Notes under the pieces: model-generated | What the model was told of the DNA's origin: nothing | Seen by the model: the letters and a program-made list of their open reading frames with translations, nothing else | Database searches by the model: none | Translations under genes and position numbers: made by a program | In this document: in pieces, positions 18,019 to 27,908 of the stretch | How the letters are laid out: the number at the start of each line of letters is the position of its first letter | Position numbering within the stretch: the first letter of the stretch is position 1 | Assembly: GCA_024281825.1 (NCBI GenBank) | Contig: JAMWZY010000002.1 | Coordinates: 1-64,000 of the forward strand | Length of the DNA stretch: 64,000 bases | Direction of reading: 5' to 3' | Origin: Nitrosomonas sp. | Lineage (GTDB): Bacteria > Pseudomonadota > Gammaproteobacteria > Burkholderiales > Nitrosomonadaceae

Positions 18019-18863
18019 CGTATTTCCTTAATTGATTGCAAATTGATTTCACCTTCAAACACCGTTACTGCAGGACCGGTCATCCAAACCGGTGCATCGC
18101 CTTGTTGCCAATCGATGATTAATTTGCCTCCACGCGTATTGACGGTCACTCGACGCTCTAATAATCCCAAATTGATTCCTGCAACCACTGCAGCACAAGC
18201 CCCTGTGCCACAAGCCAATGTTTCGCCTGCACCACGTTCAAAAACGCGAAGCCGTATGCAATTTCGATCAACAATTTGCATGTAGCCCACATTGACTCTT
18301 TTCGGGAAAAAGCGATGTGATTCAATCAAAGGGCCTTCTGTGTCAACTGGAGCCGTTTCCACGTCTTCAATAATTCTCACAGCATGCGGATTCCCCATTG
18401 ATAACACGCTTATTGTAACGAGATTATCATTAATTTCAATCGGATAAGTTTTTGCAGCCTTCTCAGCTAAAAAAGGAATGTCTTCGGGTTTAAAAATAGG
18501 CTTTCCCATATTGACAGTAACATTCCCATTATCTTCAAGCTTTGGCGAAATAATCCCACTCAGTGTTTCAATACGAATTTCATGCTGCTGCGTCAAAAAA
18601 TGATCGTGCACATAACGAACGAAGCAACGCGCACCGTTTCCACATTGCTCGACCTCGCTACCGTCTGCATTAAAAATACGATAGCGGAAATCGGCATTAC
18701 CTTGCGCTTTTTCAACCAATAAAATTTGATCACAGCCAATGCCAAAATGACGATCTGCAAGAAAGCGAATTTGCGACTGTGTAAGCTGTATAGCTTGATC
18801 GATACCATTGAGAACTACAAAATCATTACCCAGGCCATGCATTTTTGTGAATTTCAGCTTCAT
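18015..18863 (-). CDS. dapF: Diaminopimelate epimerase
   Basis: DapF converts LL- to meso-diaminopimelate for lysine and peptidoglycan synthesis. The 282-residue protein begins [17 protein letters not shown] as expected, and carries both catalytic cysteines: in [10 protein letters not shown] near residue 75 and in [10 protein letters not shown] near 219. Length is normal. It is the first gene of the dapF-DUF484-xerC run and overlaps the next gene by four bases. Confidence 0.97.
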   Translation of the reverse strand: MKLKFTKMHGLGNDFVVLNGIDQAIQLTQSQIRFLADRHFGIGCDQILLVEKAQGNADFRYRIFNADGSEVEQCGNGARCFVRYVHDHFLTQQHEIRIETLSGIISPKLEDNGNVTVNMGKPIFKPEDIPFLAEKAAKTYPIEINDNLVTISVLSMGNPHAVRIIEDVETAPVDTEGPLIESHRFFPKRVNVGYMQIVDRNCIRLRVFERGAGETLACGTGACAAVVAGINLGLLERRVTVNTRGGKLIIDWQQGDAPVWMTGPAVTVFEGEINLQSIKEIR

Positions 18864-19370
18864 AAATTAATGGCTAGCTTTTGTTCAATTTTATTTATAT
18901 GCGTGATGAGATAATCATCCATAACACCGATATCTATAATACTTTCAACAGCGACTTCAAATCCATACTTGCGATATACAGAAATGGCCGTATGATTTTG
19001 TTCATTAACAGTTAGCATCAATGATTGCAAATTATTTTCGCGCATAATTTTGATTATTTCCGCCGCTAACATAGCACCATATCCTTTCCGAGGATGATCA
19101 CAGTGTATGTATAATTTATCAATTTTAGGTTCTTTAGGATTATCGTAATCATACAGTAACAGAAACCAATTATTTCATCATTGAATGTCAACTTCCTTCA
19201 CCACCCCGCAGAGGTGATAGTTACGTTTGAATTAAATTCTGCTAATAGCGTTGTACCAGCATGCAGACAATTTGCTCGGAAGAAATGATATTTTTACAGT
19301 AATGATGCCAGATCATTTTAGCCAATAATGAAACATTATTTTGCTTATCAACTGGATCATCCCTGATCGC
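18860..19370 (-). pseudogene. Decayed GNAT-family N-acetyltransferase gene
   Basis: Pieces of one GNAT protein are spread over several minus-strand frames. The N-terminal piece (MIWHHYCKNIISSEQIVCML, about 19330-19250) ends at a TAG at 19242-19244. Another frame gives an internal piece with a TGA, then FNDEIIGF. After a one-base shift in a T-run the rest follows: LLLYDYDNPKEPKIDKLYIHC, HPRKGYGAMLAAEII (the acetyl-CoA loop) and NHTAISVYRKYGFE. Only the last 70 residues (18860-19072) remain as an open frame. At least one stop and two shifts make a dead gene more likely than a sequencing error. The dapF start overlaps its end by four bases. Confidence 0.75.
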
Positions 19371-19374
19371 TAAA

Positions 19375-19412
19375 AATAAAAAAGCCCACTGTCTATACAA
19401 CTGACAGTGGGC
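19375..19412 (-). terminator. Rho-independent terminator of amoC
   Basis: On the minus strand, GCCCACTGTC (19412-19403) pairs perfectly with GACAGTGGGC (19393-19384) around a nine-base loop and is followed by TTTTTTA. It lies 40 bases after the amoC stop. The strong hairpin supports amoC being a one-gene transcript. Confidence 0.92.
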
Positions 19413-19452
19413 TGATCTAACAGCTTTCAATACTTAATACATCACAACTTCA

Positions 19453-20262
19453 TTAAGGAACGATGCGGTTATTCAGAATTTCTCTGCTAGCATTGTTCCA
19501 GGTTACATCGGTCAGGTTTGAGTAACGGGTGATAATTTGTGCCGCTATACCACCTGAAAATAAACCAGCCCAACCCAGAATCACAAAGCCCCAGTGCAAT
19601 GGCGCACTAAACAATTCTTCCATGAACCAGAATGCATGGCCCCATTCATTCAAACCAACGTTCGGCAGAATCATCAATGGACCAGCAATCGCCATTACCA
19701 ACGGGAATGACGTGCCACGGCTATACAGTGGCAGACGGGTCATTGCGTACAAGTATGACGCTACGCCACATACGATGTACATCGGGAATGAACCATAAAA
19801 CACTACTACGTGACTTGGCGTAAAGCTGGTGTCACGAATGATCACTTGGTGCCAAGATGCGTCTTGTTCGGTAAAGAAGCTGCCGCCCCAGTAAACACCA
19901 AACAAATAAACACCCAGCCACATCATCCAGTAAAAATAACGTTTGATCTCAAGCTTCGTGTCCAAATTGTCCAGTTGCTCTTTGGTATCACGTGTCTTCA
20001 GGATCCAACCCCAAGTCACCAACGCAAACAACGGCATCAGCGTCATGTGCACTCGCCACAGCCCCATCCATACCTTGTCAAACTCAGGTTCCATCGAGTC
20101 CATACCATGCGAATACGCAAAGGTCCTTTGGAACCATATCCAAAATATCGCTACCAATAACATCGTTATCATGCCTAACTTGTAGTATTTAGAGTCATAC
20201 CACAGCGACATGTCATAATCAGCACTCTTGCTCGCACTACTCGTGCCATACGTCGTTGCCAT
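19453..20262 (-). CDS. amoC: Ammonia monooxygenase subunit C, stand-alone copy
   Basis: AmoC is the integral-membrane subunit of ammonia monooxygenase, which oxidises ammonia to hydroxylamine. The 269 residues have the family hallmarks: [46 protein letters not shown], the [23 protein letters not shown] segment, and [22 protein letters not shown]. About six membrane helices are visible. A consensus ribosome site AGGAGGT precedes the ATG. No amoA or amoB follows; a terminator comes directly after. In Nitrosomonas europaea a lone amoC (amoC3) is known beside the amoCAB operons and has been linked to sigma-E stress control. The upstream region here fits that (see 20352-20381). Assignment as amoC3 is inferred. 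Confidence 0.97.
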   Translation of the reverse strand: MATTYGTSSASKSADYDMSLWYDSKYYKLGMITMLLVAIFWIWFQRTFAYSHGMDSMEPEFDKVWMGLWRVHMTLMPLFALVTWGWILKTRDTKEQLDNLDTKLEIKRYFYWMMWLGVYLFGVYWGGSFFTEQDASWHQVIIRDTSFTPSHVVVFYGSFPMYIVCGVASYLYAMTRLPLYSRGTSFPLVMAIAGPLMILPNVGLNEWGHAFWFMEELFSAPLHWGFVILGWAGLFSGGIAAQIITRYSNLTDVTWNNASREILNNRIVP

Positions 20263-20351
20263 TTTATTTACCTCCTAGCAATAGTAATTAATAGAAAATT
20301 ACGCTTGGCATAGAATTAATCAAAATTAACATTCTATTACCAGCTACAACT

Positions 20352-20381
20352 TTAGACAGGCCCTCTATCAACAAAAGTTCC
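20352..20381 (-). promoter_or_regulatory. Sigma-E-type promoter facing amoC
   Basis: On the minus strand GGAACTT (20381-20375) is followed after 17 bases by GTCTAA (20357-20352). Both hexamer-class elements match the extracytoplasmic stress sigma factor (RpoE) consensus. Transcription would begin near 20345, giving a leader of about 80 bases before the amoC ATG. The spacing is slightly long for the E. coli consensus. Confidence 0.65.
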
Positions 20382-20409
20382 CGTTTGCTCATTCAACCCA
20401 CCGCAATCA

Positions 20410-20427
20410 CAGTCATAAAACTTAAAT
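20410..20427 (+). promoter_or_regulatory. Possible second Pho box (weaker)
   Basis: CAGTCAT, then AAAA, then CTTAAAT (20410-20427) has the layout of a PhoB site. The first half matches well and the second poorly. It lies between the amoC promoter and the stronger Pho box, so it could affect either gene. Confidence 0.4.
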
Positions 20428-20554
20428 TAACGATCTTTATCCCTATGCACGATAAAGTCGATAATTTTATTTTAAAAAATAATTTTCATTTGTACAAGTG
20501 GCTATCAAATCAATTCGAGCTAAAAACCCTACGCAATTTGTAATAAAAATTTAA

Positions 20555-20588
20555 CCGTCATAAAACTGTAACATTTTTGCCTTATAAA
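20555..20588 (+). promoter_or_regulatory. Pho box plus -10 element of the phosphate porin
   Basis: CCGTCAT (20555-20561), AAAA, CTGTAAC (20566-20572) closely matches the PhoB-binding consensus of two CTGTCAT repeats spaced by four A/T bases. A -10-like TTATAA (20582-20587) follows at the distance usual for PhoB-activated promoters, where the box replaces the -35. The porin gene starts 45 bases further on. Confidence 0.75.
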
Positions 20589-20632
20589 GGTTGTCATTCG
20601 ATCAATCTTTTTAAATTTCTGGATTAAAAACT

Positions 20633-22342
20633 ATGCAATTATTCAGACCTCCTTTGGCAATATTGACTGTAATCAGCTTATGCGTCGCTTCCAGTAGTCA
20701 TGCGTTGGATTTGTATGTTGACACGAAAACTAAACAAATTTTTGCTGAGCCTGGACCTGGTAGAGTGCATATGGGCACTTACGAGAAATCTGGAACCGCC
20801 TCGAAAACAACGAAACAAGCGAGTCCATCAACCGAACTAAACCCGGTTCCTGAAGGCCAGAAAGCCGATGCAAGCAATAAGAACACGAGCGACCGCTTGA
20901 CAAGATTGCGAGAAAAAGCCGAAAAAGAGCAACTTAAAGGGCAAGTTTCAATGCTCGATGAACGTGTCAAGGAAGTTGAAAAAATACACGGCAACTTTGA
21001 TGACCGTGGCTTACATTGGTCAACTAAAGATGGAAACTTCTCTGTGTCACTCAACGGACGAATTCAACCTGCTTCACAGTACAATTTTATCAATGAACCA
21101 GACCCTGCTTTCGGATCCAATACCGCAAATGAACTGAATAGCGGCATGAACATTCGCCGTGCTCGTTTGGGTGTGGAAGGTACTTTTCTCAAAATTTGGG
21201 ATTACAAATTTGAATATGACTTTAGCCGAGGCAATGGCTCTGTTGGCTCCGGCATTACCGATGCGTTTGTACGTTTGAATCATACCAATGCACTTTCCTA
21301 CAAAGCCGGTTCCTTCAAAGAACCATTCAGCTTGGAAGAAGCCGCCAGTAACCGCTATCTAACCTTCATTGAACGTCACATGTCAGTGAATGCATTTGTC
21401 GACAATCCCAATACCTACAAAACAGGTATCGGTGTCAATTATGCCGTACCGAGATGGCAAACCGGTATCGCCTTCCAAACAGAACCCATCGGTGGCTGGT
21501 CATCGGCCTCTACCTCGGTCAATGCTAACGGCAACCAGAATCGCAACAATGGTTCGGGTGATACTGGCTGGCAAGGCATTGGACGCGTCTCAGGCAGGCC
21601 ATGGATGGAAAGTGAAACCAAATTCTTGCATGTCGGCGTTTCCGCCGGACATACGGACGTTAATACGCAATACCGTGCTGATGGCACTATGGTCGGTGAA
21701 GGACAAATTGGCGGAGGGGGTGGTATGTCATTCTTTGCATTCCCAGGCACCAACGTCGATCGTAGTAACATTTTGAATACCGGCAATTTGAGCACGGGCG
21801 CACTGTCAGATCCCAATCATCGCCGTGTCAGCAGTTATGATCGCTACGGTGCAGAGAGTTGGTTTGTATATGGCCCATTCTCAGCACAAGCGGAATACCT
21901 GCGCACGAATATTAATGGTACCGGCTATAGCGGTGAACATTTAACCGGCTACTATGGTTTCATCAGTTACTTTCTGACTGGAGAATCGAAGGCTTATCAT
22001 GTTAGGAACGGTGCCGCAAACCGCATTAAACCAAACAAGCCGTTTCAATTTGGTGGCCCAGGTCTAGGTGCGTGGGAAGTTGCATTTGGTTACGATTACA
22101 TCGATATGAATTCCGGTGTGATCAAAGGTGGCGAAGCAGATATGGTCCGATTTGGATTAAATTGGTATCCCCATTCCAATGTTAAATTTCAGGCCAATGT
22201 CGTACATACGCTTAATATCAATACCGCAGGAACGCCAACCACCAACACCAATGGATATTCAGGCGGCGCCGGTGCAAGGACACATGGTTGGGATAATGCT
22301 AGTCTAAGTGCATTCTTGACACAATTGACGGTGGATTTCTAG
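20633..22342 (+). CDS. Phosphate-selective porin (OprO/OprP family)
   Basis: This outer-membrane channel should admit phosphate or polyphosphate. The 569 residues start with a signal peptide (cleavage likely after SSSHA near 24). A glycine/proline-rich spacer follows, then a coiled coil (about 86-118, RLREKAEKEQLKGQVSMLDERV), typical of this porin type. The beta-barrel begins near 128 with SVSLNGRIQPASQYNF and the NIRRARLGVEGTFLKIWDYKFEYDF segment, and ends in the aromatic residue F569 needed for insertion by BamA. A Pho box lies upstream and pstS follows, supporting phosphate control. Substrate is inferred from family and context. Confidence 0.9.
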   Translation: MQLFRPPLAILTVISLCVASSSHALDLYVDTKTKQIFAEPGPGRVHMGTYEKSGTASKTTKQASPSTELNPVPEGQKADASNKNTSDRLTRLREKAEKEQLKGQVSMLDERVKEVEKIHGNFDDRGLHWSTKDGNFSVSLNGRIQPASQYNFINEPDPAFGSNTANELNSGMNIRRARLGVEGTFLKIWDYKFEYDFSRGNGSVGSGITDAFVRLNHTNALSYKAGSFKEPFSLEEAASNRYLTFIERHMSVNAFVDNPNTYKTGIGVNYAVPRWQTGIAFQTEPIGGWSSASTSVNANGNQNRNNGSGDTGWQGIGRVSGRPWMESETKFLHVGVSAGHTDVNTQYRADGTMVGEGQIGGGGGMSFFAFPGTNVDRSNILNTGNLSTGALSDPNHRRVSSYDRYGAESWFVYGPFSAQAEYLRTNINGTGYSGEHLTGYYGFISYFLTGESKAYHVRNGAANRIKPNKPFQFGGPGLGAWEVAFGYDYIDMNSGVIKGGEADMVRFGLNWYPHSNVKFQANVVHTLNINTAGTPTTNTNGYSGGAGARTHGWDNASLSAFLTQLTVDF

Positions 22343-22348
22343 CAGCAG

Positions 22349-22382
22349 TACCATTACTTAAAATAATGAATGGTAATTTTTT
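22349..22382 (+). terminator. Weak hairpin with T-run after the porin gene
   Basis: TACCATT (22349-22355) pairs with AATGGTA (22369-22375) and is followed by ATTTTTT. The stem is AT-rich, so it would be a leaky terminator; some read-through into pstS is likely. Confidence 0.45.
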
Positions 22383-22484
22383 GATTACTTTGGGATGAGA
22401 TTGCGCAACTTGAGCAGCACCCCAAAAACAAAAGATTCTGGATTAGCGCACAACATCAGTAGTTCCGAAATTACGGAGAAAAGA

Positions 22485-23510
22485 ATGATACAAACATTAA
22501 GATCTAATTTATTAAAGAACTTACTTATTTTCAGTAGCTTGTTCGGCTGCATTGGCGTGGTTCATGCACAATCAATCATTAAAATTGATGGCTCTAGTAC
22601 AGTGTATCCAATCACTAAGGTAGCTGCAGATCAGTTTGAAGCCACAAAGCAAAATACCGTTAAGGTGGCGATGAGTATTTCCGGCAGTGGCGGCGGTTTA
22701 AAAAAATTATGTAGCGGTGAAATCGATATCGCGAATGCCTCACGTCCGATTTTAAAAAAAGAGCTGGCTGAATGTAAAAGTGCAAAAATACAGTTTATAG
22801 AAATCCCGGTTGCATTTGATGCTTTAACGGTAGTCATTAGTCCTCAAAATACCTGGAGCACTGCAATGACCATAGCGGAATTAAAGAAGACATGGGAACC
22901 GGCTGCTCAGGGAAAAATCACTCACTGGAATCATGTTAATTCCGCTTGGCCAAATGACACAATCGGTCTTTATGTTACCAATAGAGATTCCGGCACTTTC
23001 GATTATTTCACCGAAGCTATTGTGGGCAAAGCAAAATTTAGCCGCAGCGATTTCAATAAATCAGAAAATGATAATACTTTAGCGAAAGATATCGCCAATA
23101 ATAAAAATGGGCTGGGATTCTTGGGTTTTGCGTATTACCTTGATAATCAAACCCAAATCAAAGCTGTTGCAATCGATAATGGAAAAGGCTATGGCGCAGT
23201 TTTACCTTCTGTTGAAAGTGTCGAAGATGGCAGTTATCAGCCTTTATCCCGTCCCGCCTTTATCTATGTTAACGCCAAATCTGCCGAGAAACCAGAGGTA
23301 CGGGAATTCGTAACATTTTATTTGAAGAATGCTGTTCTGATTGCGAAAGAAGCTCAATTATTTCCGTTACCGCCCCGAGCCTACACCACAATGCTAGAGC
23401 ATTTTAATAAAAAAAGAGTGGGCACTGTATTTGATGGTGTATCGGCAGTGGGTTTAACCATCGACGATTTGATCAGGCGCGAAGGTCGCTTGGAATTTGA
23501 ACATCACTAA
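22485..23510 (+). CDS. pstS: Phosphate ABC transporter substrate-binding protein (PstS)
   Basis: PstS captures phosphate in the periplasm for the PstCAB importer. From the ATG at 22485 (good ribosome site GGAG, while the frame is open upstream to 22395) the 341 residues begin with a signal peptide ending near VVHAQ. The mature protein has the phosphate-binding motifs IDGSSTVYPIT, the SGSGGGLKKLCSGEIDIANASRPI stretch and TNRDSGTFDYFTEAI. No pstC, pstA or pstB lies nearby, so the permease must be encoded elsewhere. The link with the Pho-box porin makes a phosphate-scavenging unit. Confidence 0.93.
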   Translation: MIQTLRSNLLKNLLIFSSLFGCIGVVHAQSIIKIDGSSTVYPITKVAADQFEATKQNTVKVAMSISGSGGGLKKLCSGEIDIANASRPILKKELAECKSAKIQFIEIPVAFDALTVVISPQNTWSTAMTIAELKKTWEPAAQGKITHWNHVNSAWPNDTIGLYVTNRDSGTFDYFTEAIVGKAKFSRSDFNKSENDNTLAKDIANNKNGLGFLGFAYYLDNQTQIKAVAIDNGKGYGAVLPSVESVEDGSYQPLSRPAFIYVNAKSAEKPEVREFVTFYLKNAVLIAKEAQLFPLPPRAYTTMLEHFNKKRVGTVFDGVSAVGLTIDDLIRREGRLEFEHH

Positions 23511-23518
23511 CCGTTACA

Positions 23519-23989
23519 ATGCAAAAGTATTGGTCGAATCCGAATATCGTAGCGTGGTGCCAGTATTTATTGAACAGTTATGCTTATTGGATAAAAGATG
23601 AGCTTGTGCAACGGAATGGCACGCCTTTGATGCAAGCTGAGCGATTATTTGATTATTCACAGATTGTTGTTTCTCATGGAATACAAATCGATCCGGTTTT
23701 GAATTTTGGCAACCGCGCAGCACTGCGGTTATGGGAGATGGATTGGGAACAATTTACCCATACGCCGTCTCGCCTCACAGCTGAACCAATGAACCGTGAA
23801 GAACGTTCGCGCATGTTGGCACAAGCGCAAAACCAAGGTTATATTTCAGACTATCGCGGCATACGAATTTCCAGCACTGGAAAACGCTTCCTAGTCAACC
23901 AAGCTATTATTTGGACGGTACAGGATACTAATGGAGCAACCGTGGGGCAAGCAGCTACTTTTTCAGACTGGCAGTTTCTGAACGATTAA
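23519..23989 (+). CDS. MEKHLA domain protein
   Basis: The 156-residue protein is made of a single MEKHLA domain, a PAS-related fold also found in plant homeobox proteins and in scattered bacteria. Recognisable parts are the helix [13 protein letters not shown] (about 17-29), the [41 protein letters not shown] block (about 50-90), and [22 protein letters not shown] near 112-133. It starts eight bases after pstS, so it may be co-transcribed. The bacterial function is unknown. Its 3' end overlaps glnS by four bases, in convergent orientation. Confidence 0.88.
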   Translation: MQKYWSNPNIVAWCQYLLNSYAYWIKDELVQRNGTPLMQAERLFDYSQIVVSHGIQIDPVLNFGNRAALRLWEMDWEQFTHTPSRLTAEPMNREERSRMLAQAQNQGYISDYRGIRISSTGKRFLVNQAIIWTVQDTNGATVGQAATFSDWQFLND

Positions 23990-25698
23990 GCATGCACTAC
24001 TTTCCCCCAAGAATCCCGTAAAGTAACCGCACGATTAAACACCGGTTTGCTAGGTGTCATGTCATAACGATCAGCGATGAAGTAACCATTACGCTCAAAC
24101 TGAAAACGTTCTTCTGGTTTTGCATCAATCAATGCCTGTTCGACATATCCCGAGATAATTTTCTTGGAATCAGGATTCAATGCTTTTTTATAGTCTTTAT
24201 CGCCACTGTCTGGATAGGGGTCGGTAAACAAACGATCGTACAAGCGAATTTCGGCAGGCTGCGCATGCTTGAGCGATAACCAATGAATATTGCCTTTCAC
24301 TTTGCGGCTATCCGCACCTGCTGTACCACTTTTGGTATCTGGATCATAAATGCAATGTATCGCTTCAATTTCACCCTGCGTATTTTTTTCGACGTCGACA
24401 CATTTAACGATGAACGCGTAACGTAATCTTACTTCAGCACCCGGTGATAGTCGAAAATAACCTTTTGTGGGCTCTTCCATAAAATCATCTTGCTCGATAT
24501 AAAGCATTTTGGAAAATGGCACCGCACGCTTGCCCCATTCCGGTTTCTGCGGGTGATTTGGGGCAAAGCAATCTTCTTCCTGATGCTCCGGATAATTGTC
24601 GATAATCAGCTTCAACGGTTTGAGGATTGCAATACGCCGTGGAGCAGATGCATTTAAATCCTCGCGCAAGCAATCTTCCAGCACCGTCATATCAATCCAG
24701 GAATCCGCTTTGCTAACACCAATCCGCTCAGCAAATAATCGAATAGCACGCGGTGTATAGCCGCGACGACGAACACCAACCAATGTACTCAAGCGCGGAT
24801 CATCCCAGCCATCAACTAATTTATCAGTCACCAACTGAATCAATTTACGCTTGCTCATCACGGTATAAGTCAGATTAAGTCGGGCAAATTCGATTTGTTG
24901 CGGATGACATGGGACCTTATCAACCAGTTGATCTAACACCCAGTCATACAAAGGCCGATGGTCTTCGAATTCCAGCGTGCATAACGAATGCGTGATATTT
25001 TCCAACGCATCGGATATGCAATGTGTGTAATCATACATCGGATAAATGCACCACTGATTCCCAGTACGTTGATGGTGAATATTGCGAATGCGGTAAATGA
25101 CCGGGTCACGCATGTTGATATTAGGCGAAGTCATGTCAATTTTAGCTCGTAGCACATATTTCCCATCGGGAAATTCACCTGCTTTCATACGGCGAAACAG
25201 ATCCAAATTCTCTGTGATTGAACGTTCGCGGTATGGACTGTTTTTACCAGGGACGGTTAGTGTGCCGCGATATTCACGAATTTCATCGGCTGTTAGCTCT
25301 TCAACATAAGCTTTGTTCCCAGTAATCAAATACTCGGCAAATTCATATAACCGATCAAAATAGTCGGACGAATAATACAGATGCTTGCCCCATTCAAAAC
25401 CCAACCAAGTTACGTTATCGCAAATGGCATCGACATACTCCTGGGCTTCTTTTTCCGGATTGGTGTCATCAAACCGTAAATGGCATACACCACCATAATC
25501 CTTAGCCATACCAAAATTCAGGCAAATACTCTTAGCATGACCAATATGCAAATACCCATTAGGTTCTGGGGGAAAGCGAGTTTCTATGCGTCTATTCCAT
25601 TTATTGGAACGATTATCGCCATCAATGATCGTGCGTATAAAATTTGATGTAGCCACACTGGTTGAATCTATCGATACATGGTTAGACTGATCTTTCAA
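23986..25698 (-). CDS. glnS: Glutamine--tRNA ligase
   Basis: GlnRS charges tRNA-Gln. The 570-residue class I synthetase shows [18 protein letters not shown] (HIGH box near 51-54), the [17 protein letters not shown] region, a KMSKS-type loop VMSKRKL near 279, and the C-terminal anticodon-binding beta barrels. The frame begins with TTG at 25698 after a reasonable ribosome site (AAGAGAG). Its presence means that this organism charges tRNA-Gln directly. Confidence 0.96.
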   Translation of the reverse strand: MKDQSNHVSIDSTSVATSNFIRTIIDGDNRSNKWNRRIETRFPPEPNGYLHIGHAKSICLNFGMAKDYGGVCHLRFDDTNPEKEAQEYVDAICDNVTWLGFEWGKHLYYSSDYFDRLYEFAEYLITGNKAYVEELTADEIREYRGTLTVPGKNSPYRERSITENLDLFRRMKAGEFPDGKYVLRAKIDMTSPNINMRDPVIYRIRNIHHQRTGNQWCIYPMYDYTHCISDALENITHSLCTLEFEDHRPLYDWVLDQLVDKVPCHPQQIEFARLNLTYTVMSKRKLIQLVTDKLVDGWDDPRLSTLVGVRRRGYTPRAIRLFAERIGVSKADSWIDMTVLEDCLREDLNASAPRRIAILKPLKLIIDNYPEHQEEDCFAPNHPQKPEWGKRAVPFSKMLYIEQDDFMEEPTKGYFRLSPGAEVRLRYAFIVKCVDVEKNTQGEIEAIHCIYDPDTKSGTAGADSRKVKGNIHWLSLKHAQPAEIRLYDRLFTDPYPDSGDKDYKKALNPDSKKIISGYVEQALIDAKPEERFQFERNGYFIADRYDMTPSKPVFNRAVTLRDSWGKVVHA

Positions 25699-25828
25699 AA
25701 TTGTGCTCTCTTAAGGATAGTAGGTAGTGACAAGCTAAATTTTAGCTGCTGATCTTAGTAAGTGATATGAAATTGCTATCACCGTATTTTCCTATGATTA
25801 TAGCGATGAATGAAAGTTTGACTCAAAT

Positions 25829-25857
25829 TTGACTTTTGCAACCTTCTAACATAGAAT
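25829..25857 (+). promoter_or_regulatory. Sigma-70 promoter of rplM-rpsI
   Basis: TTGACT (25829-25834), 17 bases, TAGAAT (25852-25857). Transcription would start near 25864, about 28 bases before the GTG of rplM. A second TTGACT sits 11 bases upstream (25818-25823). Confidence 0.75.
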
Positions 25858-25891
25858 CCTGGCTCTTTTTGAATATGCAGGACAGGTTTTT

Positions 25892-26326
25892 GTGAAAACA
25901 TTTTCAGCCAAGCCACACGAAGTCAATCATGATTGGTATGTTATCGATGCAACCGATAAAGTTTTGGGTCGACTTGCTTCTCTAATTGCGCATCGTTTAC
26001 GTGGCAAACATAAGCCCATTTATACGCCTCACGTTGATACCGGTGATTATATAATCGTTATCAATGCTGATAAACTACGTGTTACCGGCAACAAAATGGA
26101 TGACAAAATCTATTATCGTCATACAGGTTATCCTGGTGGGATTTATGCGACATCTTTTAGAAAAATGCACGCAAAATTTCCTACACGCCCACTTCAAAAG
26201 GCAGTTAAGGGAATGTTGCCTAAAGGTCCTTTGGGATTTGCAATGATAAAAAAACTTAAGATATATGCAGGTGATGAGCATCCTCATGCCGCACAACAAC
26301 CCAAACCGCTTGAAGTGAGAGCTTAA
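25892..26326 (+). CDS. rplM: 50S ribosomal protein L13
   Basis: The 144-residue protein matches L13 throughout: [29 protein letters not shown] at the N-terminus, [24 protein letters not shown], and the [31 protein letters not shown] end. The start is GTG at 25892, since the conserved MKTFSA begins there. It forms an operon with rpsI, five bases downstream, as in most bacteria. Confidence 0.98.
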   Translation: MKTFSAKPHEVNHDWYVIDATDKVLGRLASLIAHRLRGKHKPIYTPHVDTGDYIIVINADKLRVTGNKMDDKIYYRHTGYPGGIYATSFRKMHAKFPTRPLQKAVKGMLPKGPLGFAMIKKLKIYAGDEHPHAAQQPKPLEVRA

Positions 26327-26331
26327 AATTT

Positions 26332-26724
26332 ATGACCACTCAATATAATTACGGAACAGGGCGACGCAAAAGTGCTGTAGCGCGCGTTTTCATCAAACCT
26401 GGAAAAGGCTCAATTGTTATCAACGACAAACCGCTGGATACCTTTTTTTCACGCGAGACTGGTCGTATGATCGTAAAGCAGCCGCTAGAATTGACCAATC
26501 ATGTAAACACGTTTGATATTATGGTGAATATTCATGGTGGTGGTGAATCAGGTCAAGCAGGCGCAGTTCGGCACGGCATTACACGTGCTCTGATAGACTA
26601 TGATGAAACACTAAAATCCACATTGAGTAAAGCTGGATTAGTAACTCGCGATGCCAGAGAAGTGGAAAGGAAGAAAGTCGGCTTACGTAAGGCGCGTCGA
26701 CGCAAACAATTCTCCAAACGATAA
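26332..26724 (+). CDS. rpsI: 30S ribosomal protein S9
   Basis: The 130 residues match S9: [22 protein letters not shown] near the start, [27 protein letters not shown] in the middle, and the basic tail [15 protein letters not shown], which reaches the decoding site. It is the second gene of the rplM-rpsI operon, followed by a strong terminator. Confidence 0.98.
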   Translation: MTTQYNYGTGRRKSAVARVFIKPGKGSIVINDKPLDTFFSRETGRMIVKQPLELTNHVNTFDIMVNIHGGGESGQAGAVRHGITRALIDYDETLKSTLSKAGLVTRDAREVERKKVGLRKARRRKQFSKR

Positions 26725-26743
26725 GTTTTATATTCATTAGCAG

Positions 26744-26775
26744 AAAGCCGCCTTATTGTTATGGCGGCTTTTTTA
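26744..26775 (+). terminator. Rho-independent terminator after rpsI
   Basis: AAAGCCGCC (26744-26752) and GGCGGCTTT (26763-26771) form a perfect nine-base stem with a ten-base loop, followed by further T's. It separates rplM-rpsI from argC. Confidence 0.93.
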
Positions 26776-26819
26776 TTTGCTATAGCTAATATATTCCGGA
26801 AAAACAGAGAGGGTCAATC

Positions 26820-27848
26820 ATGATTAACGTAGGAATCGTTGGTGGAACAGGCTATACAGGCGTGGAATTGTTACGCCTACTAGCACAGCATCCCAAGGTA
26901 AAAATCAAAGCAATCACTTCACGCAGTGAAGCAGGAATGGATGTAGCCGAAATGTTCACCAATCTTCGCGGACGTATTGATTTAAAATTCAGCGACCCTG
27001 CCAACGCCAAGCTCAACAAATGTGATTTGGTATTTTTTGCCACGCCGAACGGTATTGCCATGCAACAAACGGAATCATTGTTGCAGGCAGGTGTTAAGGT
27101 CATTGATCTAGCGGCAGATTTCCGCATCAAAGACATTGCCGAATGGGAGAAATGGTATGGTATGAAACATGCCTGCCCCCATTTGGTCGCTGAAGCGGTA
27201 TACGGTTTACCAGAAATCAATCGTGCGCAGGTCAAAAAAGCACGCTTGATTGCTAATCCGGGTTGTTATCCGACAGCCGTTCAATTAGGATTTCTACCAC
27301 TCATAGAAGCTGGTGTCATTGACATCAAAAATCTCGTTGCGGATGTTAAATCAGGCGTATCGGGAGCAGGACGAAAAGCGGAAGTACACACGTTACTCGC
27401 AGAAGCATCAGATAATTTTAAAGCTTATGGTGTTTCAGGCCACCGCCATCTGCCGGAAATTAAGCAAGGTCTTTCAGCGGCAGCACAGAAACCTGTAGGA
27501 CTTACTTTTGTCCCGCATTTAGTCCCAATGATTCGTGGCATTCATGCAACGCTTTATGCAAAACTGACTAAAAAAGTTAACCTACAGGAGCTTTACGAAA
27601 AACGTTATGCTACAGAAGCTTTCGTAGACGTGTTACCTGCAGGAAAACATCCTGAAACGCGCTCAGTCCGAGGTTCCAATCTGTGCCGTATTGCCGTACA
27701 TCAACCACAAAACGGTGACACAGTTGTCATACTCTCAGTAACTGATAATTTAGTAAAAGGCGCAGCAGGACAAGCAATCCAGAATATGAATATTTTATTT
27801 GAGATGCCAGAAACGCTGGGTATTAATCAGATTCCCTTGTTACCATGA
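26820..27848 (+). CDS. argC: N-acetyl-gamma-glutamyl-phosphate reductase
   Basis: ArgC carries out the NADPH-dependent third step of arginine synthesis. The 342 residues begin with the dinucleotide-binding [17 protein letters not shown], hold the catalytic Cys in [14 protein letters not shown] near residue 149, and the [11 protein letters not shown] histidine region near 205-213. A ribosome site AGAGAGG precedes the ATG. Length is normal. Confidence 0.97.
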   Translation: MINVGIVGGTGYTGVELLRLLAQHPKVKIKAITSRSEAGMDVAEMFTNLRGRIDLKFSDPANAKLNKCDLVFFATPNGIAMQQTESLLQAGVKVIDLAADFRIKDIAEWEKWYGMKHACPHLVAEAVYGLPEINRAQVKKARLIANPGCYPTAVQLGFLPLIEAGVIDIKNLVADVKSGVSGAGRKAEVHTLLAEASDNFKAYGVSGHRHLPEIKQGLSAAAQKPVGLTFVPHLVPMIRGIHATLYAKLTKKVNLQELYEKRYATEAFVDVLPAGKHPETRSVRGSNLCRIAVHQPQNGDTVVILSVTDNLVKGAAGQAIQNMNILFEMPETLGINQIPLLP

Positions 27849-27908
27849 GTTTTTGCTCTATTCAATCTCAATACTTTTAGCATCTCTGACTCTATCGTAT
27901 TAACATAA

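Noticed and set aside
19453..20262. An amoCAB operon
   Set aside because: No amoA or amoB follows amoC. A strong terminator lies 40 bases after its stop.
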